Below are positions 1 through 9,615 of a stretch of DNA of 64,000 bases, piece after piece (position 1 is the first letter of the stretch; each line of letters begins with the position of its first letter). Position numbers and translations under genes: made by a program. The stretch spans positions 62,001 to 126,000 of the forward strand of contig QYRS01000009.1 in NCBI GenBank assembly GCA_006503535.1, written 5' to 3'. The notes under the pieces were generated by a model. The model searched no databases. It saw nothing but the letters and a program-made list of their open reading frames with translations, and was not told the DNA's origin. This DNA is from Arthrinium phaeospermum (lineage: Eukaryota > Ascomycota > Sordariomycetes > Amphisphaeriales > Apiosporaceae).

Positions 1-2
1 CT

Positions 3-2762
3 CAGACATCCCAATTTCTTTCTGTTCTACCTTTGGAGTCCAGCCAAGAAGTGCAGTCACTTCAGTCAAGCGGCATCTGCTCTCCAGAAGATATCCCCTT
101 ACCTCCCTCCCCTGTGTTGAACCAAGCCCACGTTGCTTTCACACCTGAACCTGTTGTCGTCGAAACCCAAGCTACAGCGCGATTGAGTGATCAAGACCCC
201 GCAAGTCGATCTGTCAGCACCGCTACCATGAGTGAAGCTGTACAGGATCAAATCAAAGCATTGGTGCTCGCCTTGAAAGGCGCACATGCTGTACTGCCCA
301 ACCCAGACTCTGTGCCGTCTCTGCGTTTCGATGGCAAGAATGTCTCCAAGTTCTTGGAACGATGGGACAATCATGCACGTCGTTACGCCATGACAGATGA
401 GGACAGAAAGCATGAGTTGCCCCTCTACGCTGATACACCCGATATGGAGGACTCTGTACGCACGGCAATCAAGGATGCTACCACCTGGAGTGAGATGGTC
501 GATGCTGCGAAGGAGTACTTCAAGATTGAGGACTCTAGACACTGGGGCTCTGGACTGTACCAAGTGAACCAGTACGAGACAGGCCCTATGGTTGCTGCCC
601 CTAAGGATGTCCATCTGTACGTCAGAGGACACAAGGAGAAGGTCTTGGAACATGGGCTACGCTCTACCTACTTTGGTCCTGGCAAGGAAGAGGCCGTGAT
701 CAGAATGCTGCGACGCATTGAACCGTCTGTCCGAACCAGCGTGGCCAATGGCAACATTGATGTGTTCGATATTCTGGACTATGAGAAAGTCTCAACGGCC
801 CTCCTCAAGTGGGCGGAGATAGCCTTACGACTAGACCCTTTCCATGCACCGCCAGAAAACACCACTGTCCAAGCTCAGGGACGCAGAGTTCAAGGCCTTC
901 CTGGATCTCCAGTCCTCTTGACAAGACAAGATACGCAACAGCAGGCAGCTGAAGCGTCAACCCAGGCTACAGCAAAGGCGTCAGACGTTGACAAGTTGGC
1001 CAAAATGTTCGACACTATGAGCATCAACCTTACCAATCGCATTGCAACTCTGGAAGCAGGACTACAGCCTGGTAGTTATCCAAATGGTGCTGTCGAGGTC
1101 CGCGATCATGATGCCATGCCTCAAGCCATAAGTGTCAACGCGGTACGCTTTGATCAGAGAGGTCCACCTCAGTATGGTCCTCGACAAGGTTCCTATCAGA
1201 GTCGGGATCGAGTACAAGTCCCAGAGGAGCTACCTTCCAACCAAGATATGATGCCCGATGGATGCTACTTTTGCGGGTTCAATACCCATCGTGTCAGTCG
1301 TTGCCCAAGCCAATACTTCTGTGACGCCCAAGGAATACTTCATTGGGACCAGGAGGCGTCTCAATTCCGCTACGCTGGCTCGTCAAGACAAGTGCAAGGC
1401 AACCTCATTCCCATGGCTGTACTGAAGAAGGCCCGTGCCGCGAACCGACCATATGTATGGGAATTGCTCAAGTATGTGGCCATGGAGGGAGAAGGCCCGG
1501 ACAATGAGAAGCTCTGTGCGAAGCATGCTCGATATCAACTACACAGAGCCAAGATATGGCGACGGGACGATGGCACTGTCGCATCTCAGTCCGACAAAGA
1601 CATGCAACCTCAGGTTGAGGAGACCGTTGATCAACAAGAACCGCCAGTTGCGGTATCGGTAGTCAATGTGGGTGCTGAACCAAGTGAGGATTTCAGCGTC
1701 GACTATGTATGGACCGAAGAAGAACCTGATTCTGACGGAGTTCGAGTCCTCAATGCTGCTTTCCCTGACGATGTTGTCGTCGAGGTTGACAACTCTGCTC
1801 CCAAGAAAAGAAAGATTGGAGAGACAGGGGAGTCGCGTTCTGTTCCTGTGGACGTCGACGAGGATAGCGGAGAAGACGCGTCTGGATCTCATCAACAGTC
1901 AGATGCCCAAAAGCTTCGGGCCTTCTGGAAGGAGAAGATCGTTGCCAACTCAGCCAAGAAGTTTGAGATCACTTGGGAAGAGCTCCTACTTGGCAACAAG
2001 GAGTTCGCCAATGCCTTGGCGGAATACACCAGCGAAAGTGTCGACAAGCATGATGGTATCGAAGAAACCATTAATGTTGCTACGTCCCGGGACAAGCGAG
2101 ATACGACACGTCCGCGACATGATCAGGTCAATGCACTCCAAGTACCCAACCTACAGGTCAACAGTTTCTCTCCAGAAGCCAATGTCGCGTTCACCCCTGA
2201 AATTGCCTCCCAGGTGAGAGGCAACAGCGACACCCTGTTGATGTACTACCCGCTGGGGAAAATCACAGTGTCCATTGGACACAACCCCGACGGGGAGAGG
2301 ATCAATGGCCTCATCGACACGGGAGCCGGAGCGTGCGTGCTGGTAGAGAGCTATTGCCACCGCAACAACCTCATCATTATGGAACAAACCATTGATATCC
2401 AGAGCTTTTCAACTCAAGGCGGACCCATCAGGACCATCGGAGTGGTGGTTGACAGAGTCTGGATGGGCAACCAACACCTGGATATGATGTTCTTCGTGGT
2501 TCCGGACGGCGCGGTCTCTCAGAAGCTCATCCTTGGCCAGAACTTCATGAAGCGAACAGCCATGAACATCAAGTTTGTAGCAGACGAAGACAAGGTGGCT
2601 GTCACGATGATCGTTGGTGCAGCTCGTCTCAACGTGCCGGTGATGCTGTCAGGATGTGCAAGGAAGCTGGGATCAAAGATGGCATCACTCAAGTCAAGCC
2701 AGGGAAACGAAGTCCAGCTGAGGAGTTCAGGCGCTTCAGCGAGGATTCAGAGCCTGAACTAG
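3..2762 (+). CDS. Gag-protease polyprotein of a Ty3/gypsy-type retrotransposon (5' end possibly outside window)
   Basis: Structural protein plus aspartic protease of the element. The frame is open to the left edge. The first ATG in the window is at 228 (residues MSEAVQDQIK follow), in a good context, so this may be the true start; an upstream start cannot be excluded. The capsid-like region (about 228-900) has the phrase LRFDGKNVSKFLERWD usual in fungal gypsy Gag. A zinc knuckle C-x2-C-x4-H-x4-C (CYFCGFNTHRVSRC) lies at about 1263-1304. The retroviral-type protease active site is LIDTGAGACVL at about 2310. The frame ends with TAG at 2760-2762, inside the overlap with pol. No stop or frame break interrupts the 2.7 kb, so the element looks young. 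Family assignment is sure; the start is not. Confidence 0.9.
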   Translation, partial: QTSQFLSVLPLESSQEVQSLQSSGICSPEDIPLPPSPVLNQAHVAFTPEPVVVETQATARLSDQDPASRSVSTATMSEAVQDQIKALVLALKGAHAVLPNPDSVPSLRFDGKNVSKFLERWDNHARRYAMTDEDRKHELPLYADTPDMEDSVRTAIKDATTWSEMVDAAKEYFKIEDSRHWGSGLYQVNQYETGPMVAAPKDVHLYVRGHKEKVLEHGLRSTYFGPGKEEAVIRMLRRIEPSVRTSVANGNIDVFDILDYEKVSTALLKWAEIALRLDPFHAPPENTTVQAQGRRVQGLPGSPVLLTRQDTQQQAAEASTQATAKASDVDKLAKMFDTMSINLTNRIATLEAGLQPGSYPNGAVEVRDHDAMPQAISVNAVRFDQRGPPQYGPRQGSYQSRDRVQVPEELPSNQDMMPDGCYFCGFNTHRVSRCPSQYFCDAQGILHWDQEASQFRYAGSSRQVQGNLIPMAVLKKARAANRPYVWELLKYVAMEGEGPDNEKLCAKHARYQLHRAKIWRRDDGTVASQSDKDMQPQVEETVDQQEPPVAVSVVNVGAEPSEDFSVDYVWTEEEPDSDGVRVLNAAFPDDVVVEVDNSAPKKRKIGETGESRSVPVDVDEDSGEDASGSHQQSDAQKLRAFWKEKIVANSAKKFEITWEELLLGNKEFANALAEYTSESVDKHDGIEETINVATSRDKRDTTRPRHDQVNALQVPNLQVNSFSPEANVAFTPEIASQVRGNSDTLLMYYPLGKITVSIGHNPDGERINGLIDTGAGACVLVESYCHRNNLIIMEQTIDIQSFSTQGGPIRTIGVVVDRVWMGNQHLDMMFFVVPDGAVSQKLILGQNFMKRTAMNIKFVADEDKVAVTMIVGAARLNVPVMLSGCARKLGSKMASLKSSQGNEVQLRSSGASARIQSLN

Positions 2763-5700
2763 ATCATGGCGAACATGATCAGAGAGCCGCGTTCCTAGAG
2801 TTGGTCCTACAACTTATGGTCGTCTCAGAAGTTGGAGAAGTCGACAACCCACAATCAGATGAGAGGATCCTGTGTACACTCTCAGACGATGACGTGTTGA
2901 AGTCCTTGAACGATCTTAGGACCCTGGTGAAGGAGCAGGCACCCATACTACACCATGATCACAACATTCCGACGTCGTTCTTCAAGCAAGGCCAACCCGT
3001 CAATGATATCCAAGTCAACACCATGTACAAGAAAAAAGGGGTAAAGGTGGAACCAGTTGATGATGTTCTACCGGACGAGGACACTCCAGCTGGTGACCTT
3101 GACTGGAAGAGGGCGGCACTTCAAGCAGCACTACCTTGGTGTGAAGGGGAGGCCCTATCGCGAAGGGATGGACCATTCAGCAACATCATGCCCCGGTTTG
3201 CCCAACAAGACAGGGGTTTTCGACTCACACCTGCCCGCCAAACTGAACTCAAGAGCATGTGGGACGAAGAGGATCTGACTGATCAAGAAAAGGACCTATT
3301 GATGGAAATCTGTCTCCGGAGAGAGAAAGTACTGGCATGGGACTTTGAAGAAGTCAGCACCATCAACCCAAGCGTTTCCCCTCCGTACGTCATCCCAACT
3401 GTGCCGCACAAGGCTTGGCAAGCAAAGGGAGTCAGCATCCCTGGGCCATTGCTGCAGAAGACTATCGAACTGCTCAAGAAGAGAGTCTCAGCTGGAATCC
3501 TGGAAGAGTCACATTCCCCATACCGCAATACCTGGTTCCTGGTCCAGAAGAAGAACGGTGACCTCCGGCTTATCAACTCAGCAACTCGACTCAACGGAGT
3601 GACGATCCGTGATGCTTTACTCCCCAAAGCATGCGATGCGTTTGCGGAAAGATGTTCCATGAGCCAAGTACTGTCACTGTTTGACCTGTTTTCTGGGTAT
3701 GATCAATGTCTACTGGCTAAGCAAAGCAGACCCCTGACAGCAATCATGACCCCGATTGGTCTGCTTCAGTTCACCAGGATACTCCAGGGAGCAACAAATT
3801 CCCCAGCACACTTCCAGCGTATCACGGAGCGGATCCTTCACGACATTCCTATGACAGTATCCGAGTCGTTTTTCGACGACATACCTGTCAAAGGACCCAA
3901 GACAACTTATGATCAGAAAGAAGCACACCCTGGTATCCGTCAATACATTCTGGAACACCTGGAGAATGTGGATCGAGTCTTTGTCAACCTGGAATTGGCT
4001 GGAGCATCCGTCAGTGCTCTCAAGTCGAAATGGTGCAAAAAGTCTACCGAGATTGTTGGGTACATGTGCGGCTCGTACGGACGACAACCTAGCCAAGCCA
4101 AAGTCACCAAGGTAGTCGAGTGGCCGTCGTGCCAAACGTTGGGAGAAGTCAGGTCTTTCCTCGGCCTTGCTGGCTGGTACCGGTCCTGGGTCCGTAACTT
4201 TGGTGCCATAGCGAAACCTCTCTTCCAACTCAGCAGGAAGAACGCAACCTTTGTCTGGGGCCCTGATCAGGAAAATGCGATGCGCATCTTGAAGGAAACG
4301 ATTGCTTCAGCCCCGTGTATCGCTTCTCCCAATTTCGACACTGGCGATATGTTCTACCTCCGTACCGATGCATCTGGAGAAGGCTGGGGTGCAGAGCTTG
4401 GACAGCTTGTCCAAGAAGTCAGGCAAACGATTCGGTTCGAGTCCGGCACCTGGATGGGAACGGAAGAATCCTATGATGCTGGGAAAAAGGAGTGCCTAGC
4501 GGTCGTGAAGACCCTCCGCAGACTGAAGGACTACCTCTTTGGTACGACGTTCTTGCTAGAAACAGATGCCAAGGTGCTGGTGGACCAGATCAACGACGGG
4601 GCAATGAATCTGGTTCCTAGTGCTCAGCTCACCCGATGGTTGGCGTTCATCAAGCTGTTCACCTTCGTGATAAAACATGTTCCAGGAAAACGCAATGTGG
4701 TTGCCGATGCGTTGTCAAGAAAGAGAGCTGGAGCATCTGACGCAGTGGATGACGAGTGGGAAGGAGATGTCGAAGACTTCTTGGACGTTCGAATCAACAT
4801 GATCGTGCCGGTCTGTTTGATCGGGGACTTGGATGAGGACGAGCCGGAACAGCCTGAGGCTTGGGCCAGTGAAGTGGTGACGTTCCTCAAGACACTCACT
4901 ATGCCAAAGCGCCTCATGAAAGACAGCCACGGCAACTTGAGCAAGAAAAGGGTACGATTCAAGTCGATGGCCTTGTCGTTTATGCTGCAAGATGGAGTCC
5001 TCTTCAAGAAGCCAACTCGCCAATACGCAGCAAGGAGAGTGGTGCAAACCACTGATCAGAAGCGTCTTGTCTGGAGACATGTACATGATGAGCTGGGCCA
5101 CAGGGGACGTGATGTGTGCTATCATCGGATCGTTGGCCTGTACTGGTGGCCTGGCATGTACAAGGATATCCGAGCCTGGAAGAAACAGTGCGAGCAATGC
5201 CAACGAGCTGAAGAAAGGAAAATCACCGAGCCCACTCTTTTCAGCGTGATCACAGATATCCTCACTGTTTGGGTCATGGATGTCCAGTATATGCCAAACT
5301 CCAGGGGGTACCTTGCCACGGTTGAGGCACGCTGCCAGGGGAGCGGCTACTTGGAATGCAGGGCTCTGCGAAAGGTCAACAGCGAGGCAGTGTCGAAGTT
5401 CCTACGCCAGCAGATTGTCTACCAACACGGAATGCCTATCAAGGTCTTGGTTGATGGAGGGTCCGAAAACAAGAAAGAAGTGGTCGAGAGCGCTGAGCAG
5501 TTGGGATTCCAAGTAGCTGTCGGACCAGCTTACCACCCCCAGCGCCAAGGACAAGTGGAGGTTGGCCACCGCCCCGTGACCAATGGTCTCAAGAAGGTCA
5601 CGGAAGGGACCGGCAAGAACTGGGTCGACTTCCTCCCTGCAGTGGTGTGGGCAGACCGCACGTCAGTACGCAGGTACGGCATGAGCCCCTACGAAGTGGT

Positions 5701-6319
5701 CTATGGCAGACAACCGATTCTTCCTCTGGAAACGTCGTTACCGTCATGGAGAGTCTTGAACTGGTCAACAAACATGTCAACCGAAGACCTACTGGCGGAG
5801 AAGGCCAGGATGTTTGTGAAGAGGGATGAGGATGTGAGGCGAGTCACGGCATCTCTGACCCGACAACGTCAGCAACAGGCGCGACTTTCTGATCAACGCC
5901 ATCAACATCGTGTACGCCCTAAGCCGTTGGCTGAAGGGGATTTGGTCCTGATGTATGATGTACCCAAGTCAGTTGACATGTCTTCGTCAGTTAAGTTGAC
6001 CTACCGATGGCTGGGCCCTTATGTGGTTGTTCACGACATGGGGAAGAGCAGATGGTCCTTGGCAGAGCTAGACGGGACCAAACTGAGAGGCGTCTACCAC
6101 GGAAATCGACTGAAGGCGTTCGAGCCGGCAGGAGATGGCATCTGGCGGGCGAAAGATCCAGAGAACGACCCCTGGCTGAGCGACCCTGGTGTGCACGACG
6201 AAGCAATCAGGGTTCGGGCAGAAAGAGAAGTGGAAAATGTTGATCACGAAGAGTTGAGTGGTGACATTACAATTTTTGAGGGGAGGACGAGAGCCTCTCA
6301 GGAAAACCTAAAGATGTAA
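2654..6319 (+). CDS. Pol polyprotein (reverse transcriptase, RNase H, integrase), made by -1 frameshift from gag
   Basis: The open frame overlaps the end of gag by about 110 bases and lies in the -1 frame, so real translation should join near base 2708. Reverse transcriptase covers roughly residues 220-450: FDLFSGYDQC near 342, and the catalytic box reads FFDD (near 405) instead of the common YxDD. RNase H follows (RTDASGEGWG near 570, later HVPGKRNVVADALSR). The integrase has an HHCC finger (HDELGH ... CEQCQ, about 808-850), then catalytic Asp in WVMDVQY, Asp in VDGGSE and Glu in QGQVEVG. I count 34 residues between the last two, one fewer than the classic 35. A GPY/F-like GPYVV module follows and no chromodomain is evident. 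The order RT-RNaseH-IN is that of Ty3/gypsy. The frame is uninterrupted. Confidence 0.93.
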   Translation: MCKEAGIKDGITQVKPGKRSPAEEFRRFSEDSEPELDHGEHDQRAAFLELVLQLMVVSEVGEVDNPQSDERILCTLSDDDVLKSLNDLRTLVKEQAPILHHDHNIPTSFFKQGQPVNDIQVNTMYKKKGVKVEPVDDVLPDEDTPAGDLDWKRAALQAALPWCEGEALSRRDGPFSNIMPRFAQQDRGFRLTPARQTELKSMWDEEDLTDQEKDLLMEICLRREKVLAWDFEEVSTINPSVSPPYVIPTVPHKAWQAKGVSIPGPLLQKTIELLKKRVSAGILEESHSPYRNTWFLVQKKNGDLRLINSATRLNGVTIRDALLPKACDAFAERCSMSQVLSLFDLFSGYDQCLLAKQSRPLTAIMTPIGLLQFTRILQGATNSPAHFQRITERILHDIPMTVSESFFDDIPVKGPKTTYDQKEAHPGIRQYILEHLENVDRVFVNLELAGASVSALKSKWCKKSTEIVGYMCGSYGRQPSQAKVTKVVEWPSCQTLGEVRSFLGLAGWYRSWVRNFGAIAKPLFQLSRKNATFVWGPDQENAMRILKETIASAPCIASPNFDTGDMFYLRTDASGEGWGAELGQLVQEVRQTIRFESGTWMGTEESYDAGKKECLAVVKTLRRLKDYLFGTTFLLETDAKVLVDQINDGAMNLVPSAQLTRWLAFIKLFTFVIKHVPGKRNVVADALSRKRAGASDAVDDEWEGDVEDFLDVRINMIVPVCLIGDLDEDEPEQPEAWASEVVTFLKTLTMPKRLMKDSHGNLSKKRVRFKSMALSFMLQDGVLFKKPTRQYAARRVVQTTDQKRLVWRHVHDELGHRGRDVCYHRIVGLYWWPGMYKDIRAWKKQCEQCQRAEERKITEPTLFSVITDILTVWVMDVQYMPNSRGYLATVEARCQGSGYLECRALRKVNSEAVSKFLRQQIVYQHGMPIKVLVDGGSENKKEVVESAEQLGFQVAVGPAYHPQRQGQVEVGHRPVTNGLKKVTEGTGKNWVDFLPAVVWADRTSVRRYGMSPYEVVYGRQPILPLETSLPSWRVLNWSTNMSTEDLLAEKARMFVKRDEDVRRVTASLTRQRQQQARLSDQRHQHRVRPKPLAEGDLVLMYDVPKSVDMSSSVKLTYRWLGPYVVVHDMGKSRWSLAELDGTKLRGVYHGNRLKAFEPAGDGIWRAKDPENDPWLSDPGVHDEAIRVRAEREVENVDHEELSGDITIFEGRTRASQENLKM
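2702..2760 (+). promoter_or_regulatory. Programmed -1 ribosomal frameshift site with predicted H-type pseudoknot
   Basis: The heptamer G GGA AAC (2702-2708) is a canonical X XXY YYZ slippery site and is in the correct phase: GGA and AAC are gag codons. A -1 slip gives exactly the pol frame (the pol codons read GGG AAA CGA). After an 8-base spacer, 2717-2723 can pair with 2734-2740 (7 bp, one G-U). The loop 2724-2732 is perfectly complementary to 2752-2760 (9 bp). This makes an H-type pseudoknot ending on the gag stop codon. The parts are seen directly; function is inferred from known -1 frameshift signals. Confidence 0.8.
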
Positions 6320-6445
6320 CACAACCGCAAATCTCGTCGCCCACCTCTTTACCATGCTGGTACTGTCAACCGATCAAACCTCGCTCCTTCCTTGTTGGAC
6401 AAACTTAGGGTTTTCTACCTTGCCTGGTGTGCTCTCGGAGCTAGT

Positions 6446-7498
6446 TCAGGTGGAATCGTCGTCAGATTCGTTGATGGGACGAAATCCGGATCGATGGCGA
6501 GAACTTGACAACTCGGGTTCTTCAGAGCTTTCGAGAGCGCGTATCTGTTGGGCAGAACTCTTGAGAGCGGTCTGGACACTAGGGTCAGGGTATTCGAGAG
6601 CTTCAAGCTGGACTGGTCGCTGAGGAGGAGCGGTCTTCTTGCGAGGAGACTGGCTCGGACCTCTCGGCTTGGAAGCAGCAGTGGCAGTGCGAGGATCTGG
6701 GAAGGCGTGCAGAGACATCTGGTTCATGGTGTTGGCGTCCAAGTACACCCAGTCTCCAGTGTTCTCCAGTGCCAAGTCGAGCTTCAAGTTGGACTGGTCA
6801 ACGTAGGCTGTCAAGAGTCGACCGTGGGTACGGAAAGAACAAGAGGGGCTCTTGTCAGAGACAACACAATTTCCGCAAGCAAAGGATCCCGACTGACGGT
6901 TCGACACACAACCATGAAACGGAAACCCAGAGGAAGCGCCGTCAGTTCTGGCAGCCATACATTGCTCGCATGGAAAGCTGTTGGGATGACCCGTGCCTTG
7001 GATAACCAGACCGGTCACGCGGTTCGGACGTTGAAGCAGCCGCCATGTGAGGCCACCCCAGACTGTTCCTGTGATGGAAGCCACGAAGATGGGTCGCAGG
7101 TTGACTCGTGAACCAAGCATGTTGACGGCAGGACGTTGAGGGTTCAACACCATGATTGCTTCGCGAGCCATGTCCCAACGCACGTATCCTTGCTCGTTCG
7201 GCTTGGGAGACACAGCTACACGCATGTGGGATGACAACTGTGAAGAGTGATCAGTCAAAGCCACCTACTGTCAGCCTGGAAGAAGTTCGAAACCACTCAC
7301 AGTTGCGGCAGCAAAGTTGAAGGTTGGCATGCCTTTGCGAATTCCACCTGGAAAGAATGCGGAACCTATGTTGTCAAGGTGCCACTTGCGCTGGCCACCC
7401 TTGGTGATCGGAATCAAGTCCTCGTTCTCGGGATGCTCCTGATCGGTCACCATAGAGAATCGAGTCTCCGGGTGAAGGGTTCGAGAGTTCATGGCCAT
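6446..7498 (-). CDS. Antisense accessory gene of the retroelement; Cys-rich, DUF3716-like protein
   Basis: Two exons, 7498-7301 and 7237-6446, give 329 residues. The 63-base intron has donor GTGAGT at 7300 and acceptor CACAG at 7238 and joins in phase 0. The start was chosen at MAMNSRTLHP; upstream residues in the open frame are low-complexity Ser/Pro/Leu. The middle carries CEQCMAA, a Cys in GCVSN, CGNC and SCSF, a C-x2-C ... C ... C-x2-C ... C arrangement reminiscent of the fungal DUF3716 domain, whose function is unknown; that match is from memory and moderate. The C-terminus is Pro/Ser/Glu-rich and acidic, probably disordered. It is transcribed toward pol, with its end 127 bases past the pol stop. 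Its promoter region is shared with the Ulp1-like gene. It might act as a regulator or nucleic-acid binder, but nothing in the sequence proves that. Confidence 0.7.
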
Positions 7499-7990
7499 CG
7501 TGAAAAGTGTGGTGGTGAGGAGCGGGGGACGAGGAGAAACGAGAAAAGAGAGGGAGTTGAGAGGAAAATGTGGTGGTGAGAAGAGAGAAAGAGAGAGAGA
7601 AGTCTGTTTTGGAGGAAGAGTTGTGAGAAGGACCGGAAGGTTGGGGCCGCACCTTCCCTTTTTCTGCATTCAAAGCTCCGTACCTTCCTTCCGTGTTTAC
7701 TTGCATTCAATTCGGCGCCCACCGGTATGAGCTACCATTCAACACCAACTACATTCAATCATTGTTTTTCCTTCCCTCGAAGGACCGGAACTTCTACTGG
7801 TCCAACTGTATAAATTGGAGGTCTAGGACCGCAGTCCTGCACATCCTGCCTCCTCCAACATCAACATACGACGCTGGGAATTCCTACACACTCAACATTC
7901 CATTTGTCCTGCGCAACCAACTTACACCATTTACTTTCGTGTTGTTTGATCAGTCGTTTCCACTCACTGGTGATCGATTAAGTCGACGCA
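7499..7990. promoter_or_regulatory. Divergent promoter region between the two accessory genes, with TATA box
   Basis: This 490-base gap separates the starts of the antisense gene (7498) and the sense gene (7991). A good TATA box, TATAAAT, lies at 7809-7815 on the plus strand, about 180 bases before the Ulp1-like ATG. The part next to the antisense start is strongly purine-rich on the plus strand (7500-7620), giving the antisense gene the pyrimidine-rich leader common in filamentous fungi. This suggests both accessory genes have their own transcription, independent of the LTR. Confidence 0.5.
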
Positions 7991-9520
7991 ATGGCAGAGT
8001 CAGAACTCAGCATCACGGGCTCAGGCCCCGCGACTACTGGCATTGCACCGCACCCGATGGTAGAGTACGGCACCAACTCGTTGATGGCAGTGGCCCAAGC
8101 ACAAGATCATCATTACCGTCAAATGGCAGACCAGATGAGTCAACTCCCCAACCCGCACCCTGCTCCAGCGCCTGCCCTCGTGGAGTTCCCTCCTGACATG
8201 GACGTGGGAACTTTTGTGGATGTCAAGGAAGAGACGCAAGAGCTGCTGATCAGAGCGATGCGACCAAACTGGGTGAATGGAGAATTTTGGGGAAGCTACA
8301 CTGGACCTGCCATCATGCTGCTCATGCAAAGCTTCAGGAAGCGAGAATGGGCTGAGATGGAAGAGATGAACTTGGTGATGCGAGTGGTGACTGGCATGTT
8401 CGGACCATACGTTGCCACCGAAGAGACCCCCAAGATCTTTTCGTCAGGACACAGAGGCATCGACGGCAAGCTGCGGACAGCACTTGAGCATCATACGTTA
8501 CCTGTTGTGCTGTTTGTGCTCGGTCATGCTCCGGAACCTGAGCACTTTTTCTTGCTGATCAACTTTCCCCGCGTCAAAATTACACTCTTCGTGGACTCTC
8601 TCATGGCAGGACAGAACCAACGCGCCGCCTCTGCGTTTCGAGTCTTCAAGGCAAAGCTGGGCGATGAGTTGACGGACAGGATTTGTTCCAGGGAAATCCT
8701 TATTGCTGTTGGGCCCAACCAACGTGATAACTGGAGATGTGGCTATTTTGCAGTGTCAGCGGTCTTTTCTACCCTCAAAACACGGTGCCAGACGCCACAA
8801 TTCCTCAGAGAAGAAAGAGACCCTGTCAAGTTCATGTTCGACAACCTCCAGCTGTGGACTGGTCTGTCGTGTAACCAACCAGAACCTGCCCCACGACCCC
8901 GACAACCACGAGCCCGTGATCAAGGATCTGCACCGAAGGAGTCAGCCCCAACCCGACGATCTTCAAGACTGGAGGCACGACAACGAGGACCCCCTGCACA
9001 AGAAACCAGACAAGAACGAGATGAGGGAGACGATTCTGATGCATCCATGACAGGCGTTTCCCCAGCACCCCAAGCCGGTTATGTTCGACAAGCAGGTGAC
9101 AAACACTACCGCATCTTCAACGGTGTACTGCAAGTTCAGAAACCAAAGGAGAAGAAGAAGGCGCCCATGAACACCAAGATTTACGATGCTAAGGATGGCC
9201 TGTCCTACGACAACTTGATCAACAGAACTTCGACGTTGGCTCCCAGAGGCCCGTTGAGGTACCAGCAAATCTCCAGGACGGCGACGACAATTCCACTGGG
9301 TTACCATGGGGACAGCGCCTCGGATTTGGCTCTAAGACCGATGCATCGAGCTCCCGACGATTTCAGAGGCTGGGATGATATTCGTGCACGGCTGGAAACG
9401 ATCGAGAAGACCAGCAAACCTGAAACCTCTCGACAACGGCAAGAAAGACTCTCGTGGAACGTGGGTGGGCAAGAAGGACTACTCCCGGGTTTCGTGAATA
9501 AGCCGGGCAAGAGATTGTGA
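7991..9520 (+). CDS. Ulp1/C48-like cysteine protease encoded inside the retroelement
   Basis: Intronless frame of 509 residues; the start ATG follows a TATA box by about 180 bases. Residues 90-260 look like a Ulp1 (SUMO/ubiquitin-like protease, clan CE) core. WVNGEFWGSY (about 94-103) resembles the usual W-L-N-D segment. The putative triad plus oxyanion Gln is His185 (EHFFLLINF), Asp202 (FVDSL), Gln244 (VGPNQ) and Cys250 (WRCGYFAV, where the family has DCG). The C-terminal half (about 290-509) is basic, with Arg/Pro/Gln-rich stretches, and unrecognised. If active, it could remove SUMO-like modifiers from host or element proteins. It is plainly not a retroviral envelope. The family call is by motif only and could be wrong. 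Lack of introns fits passage through a sense-strand RNA. Confidence 0.65.
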   Translation: MAESELSITGSGPATTGIAPHPMVEYGTNSLMAVAQAQDHHYRQMADQMSQLPNPHPAPAPALVEFPPDMDVGTFVDVKEETQELLIRAMRPNWVNGEFWGSYTGPAIMLLMQSFRKREWAEMEEMNLVMRVVTGMFGPYVATEETPKIFSSGHRGIDGKLRTALEHHTLPVVLFVLGHAPEPEHFFLLINFPRVKITLFVDSLMAGQNQRAASAFRVFKAKLGDELTDRICSREILIAVGPNQRDNWRCGYFAVSAVFSTLKTRCQTPQFLREERDPVKFMFDNLQLWTGLSCNQPEPAPRPRQPRARDQGSAPKESAPTRRSSRLEARQRGPPAQETRQERDEGDDSDASMTGVSPAPQAGYVRQAGDKHYRIFNGVLQVQKPKEKKKAPMNTKIYDAKDGLSYDNLINRTSTLAPRGPLRYQQISRTATTIPLGYHGDSASDLALRPMHRAPDDFRGWDDIRARLETIEKTSKPETSRQRQERLSWNVGGQEGLLPGFVNKPGKRL

Positions 9521-9615
9521 TCTGGGACCTCTTCAACCTTGTGTACGGGTGCGTTCAGTTGATCAACAAGGTACTTCTCCCTGCTTGGTGAATTCCATCT
9601 TCTGAGGACAGTGGC

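Noticed and set aside
6319..9520. Accessory genes as an envelope (errantivirus-like) gene
   Set aside because: Neither protein has a signal peptide, transmembrane segment or fusion-like region; the sense one resembles a cysteine protease.
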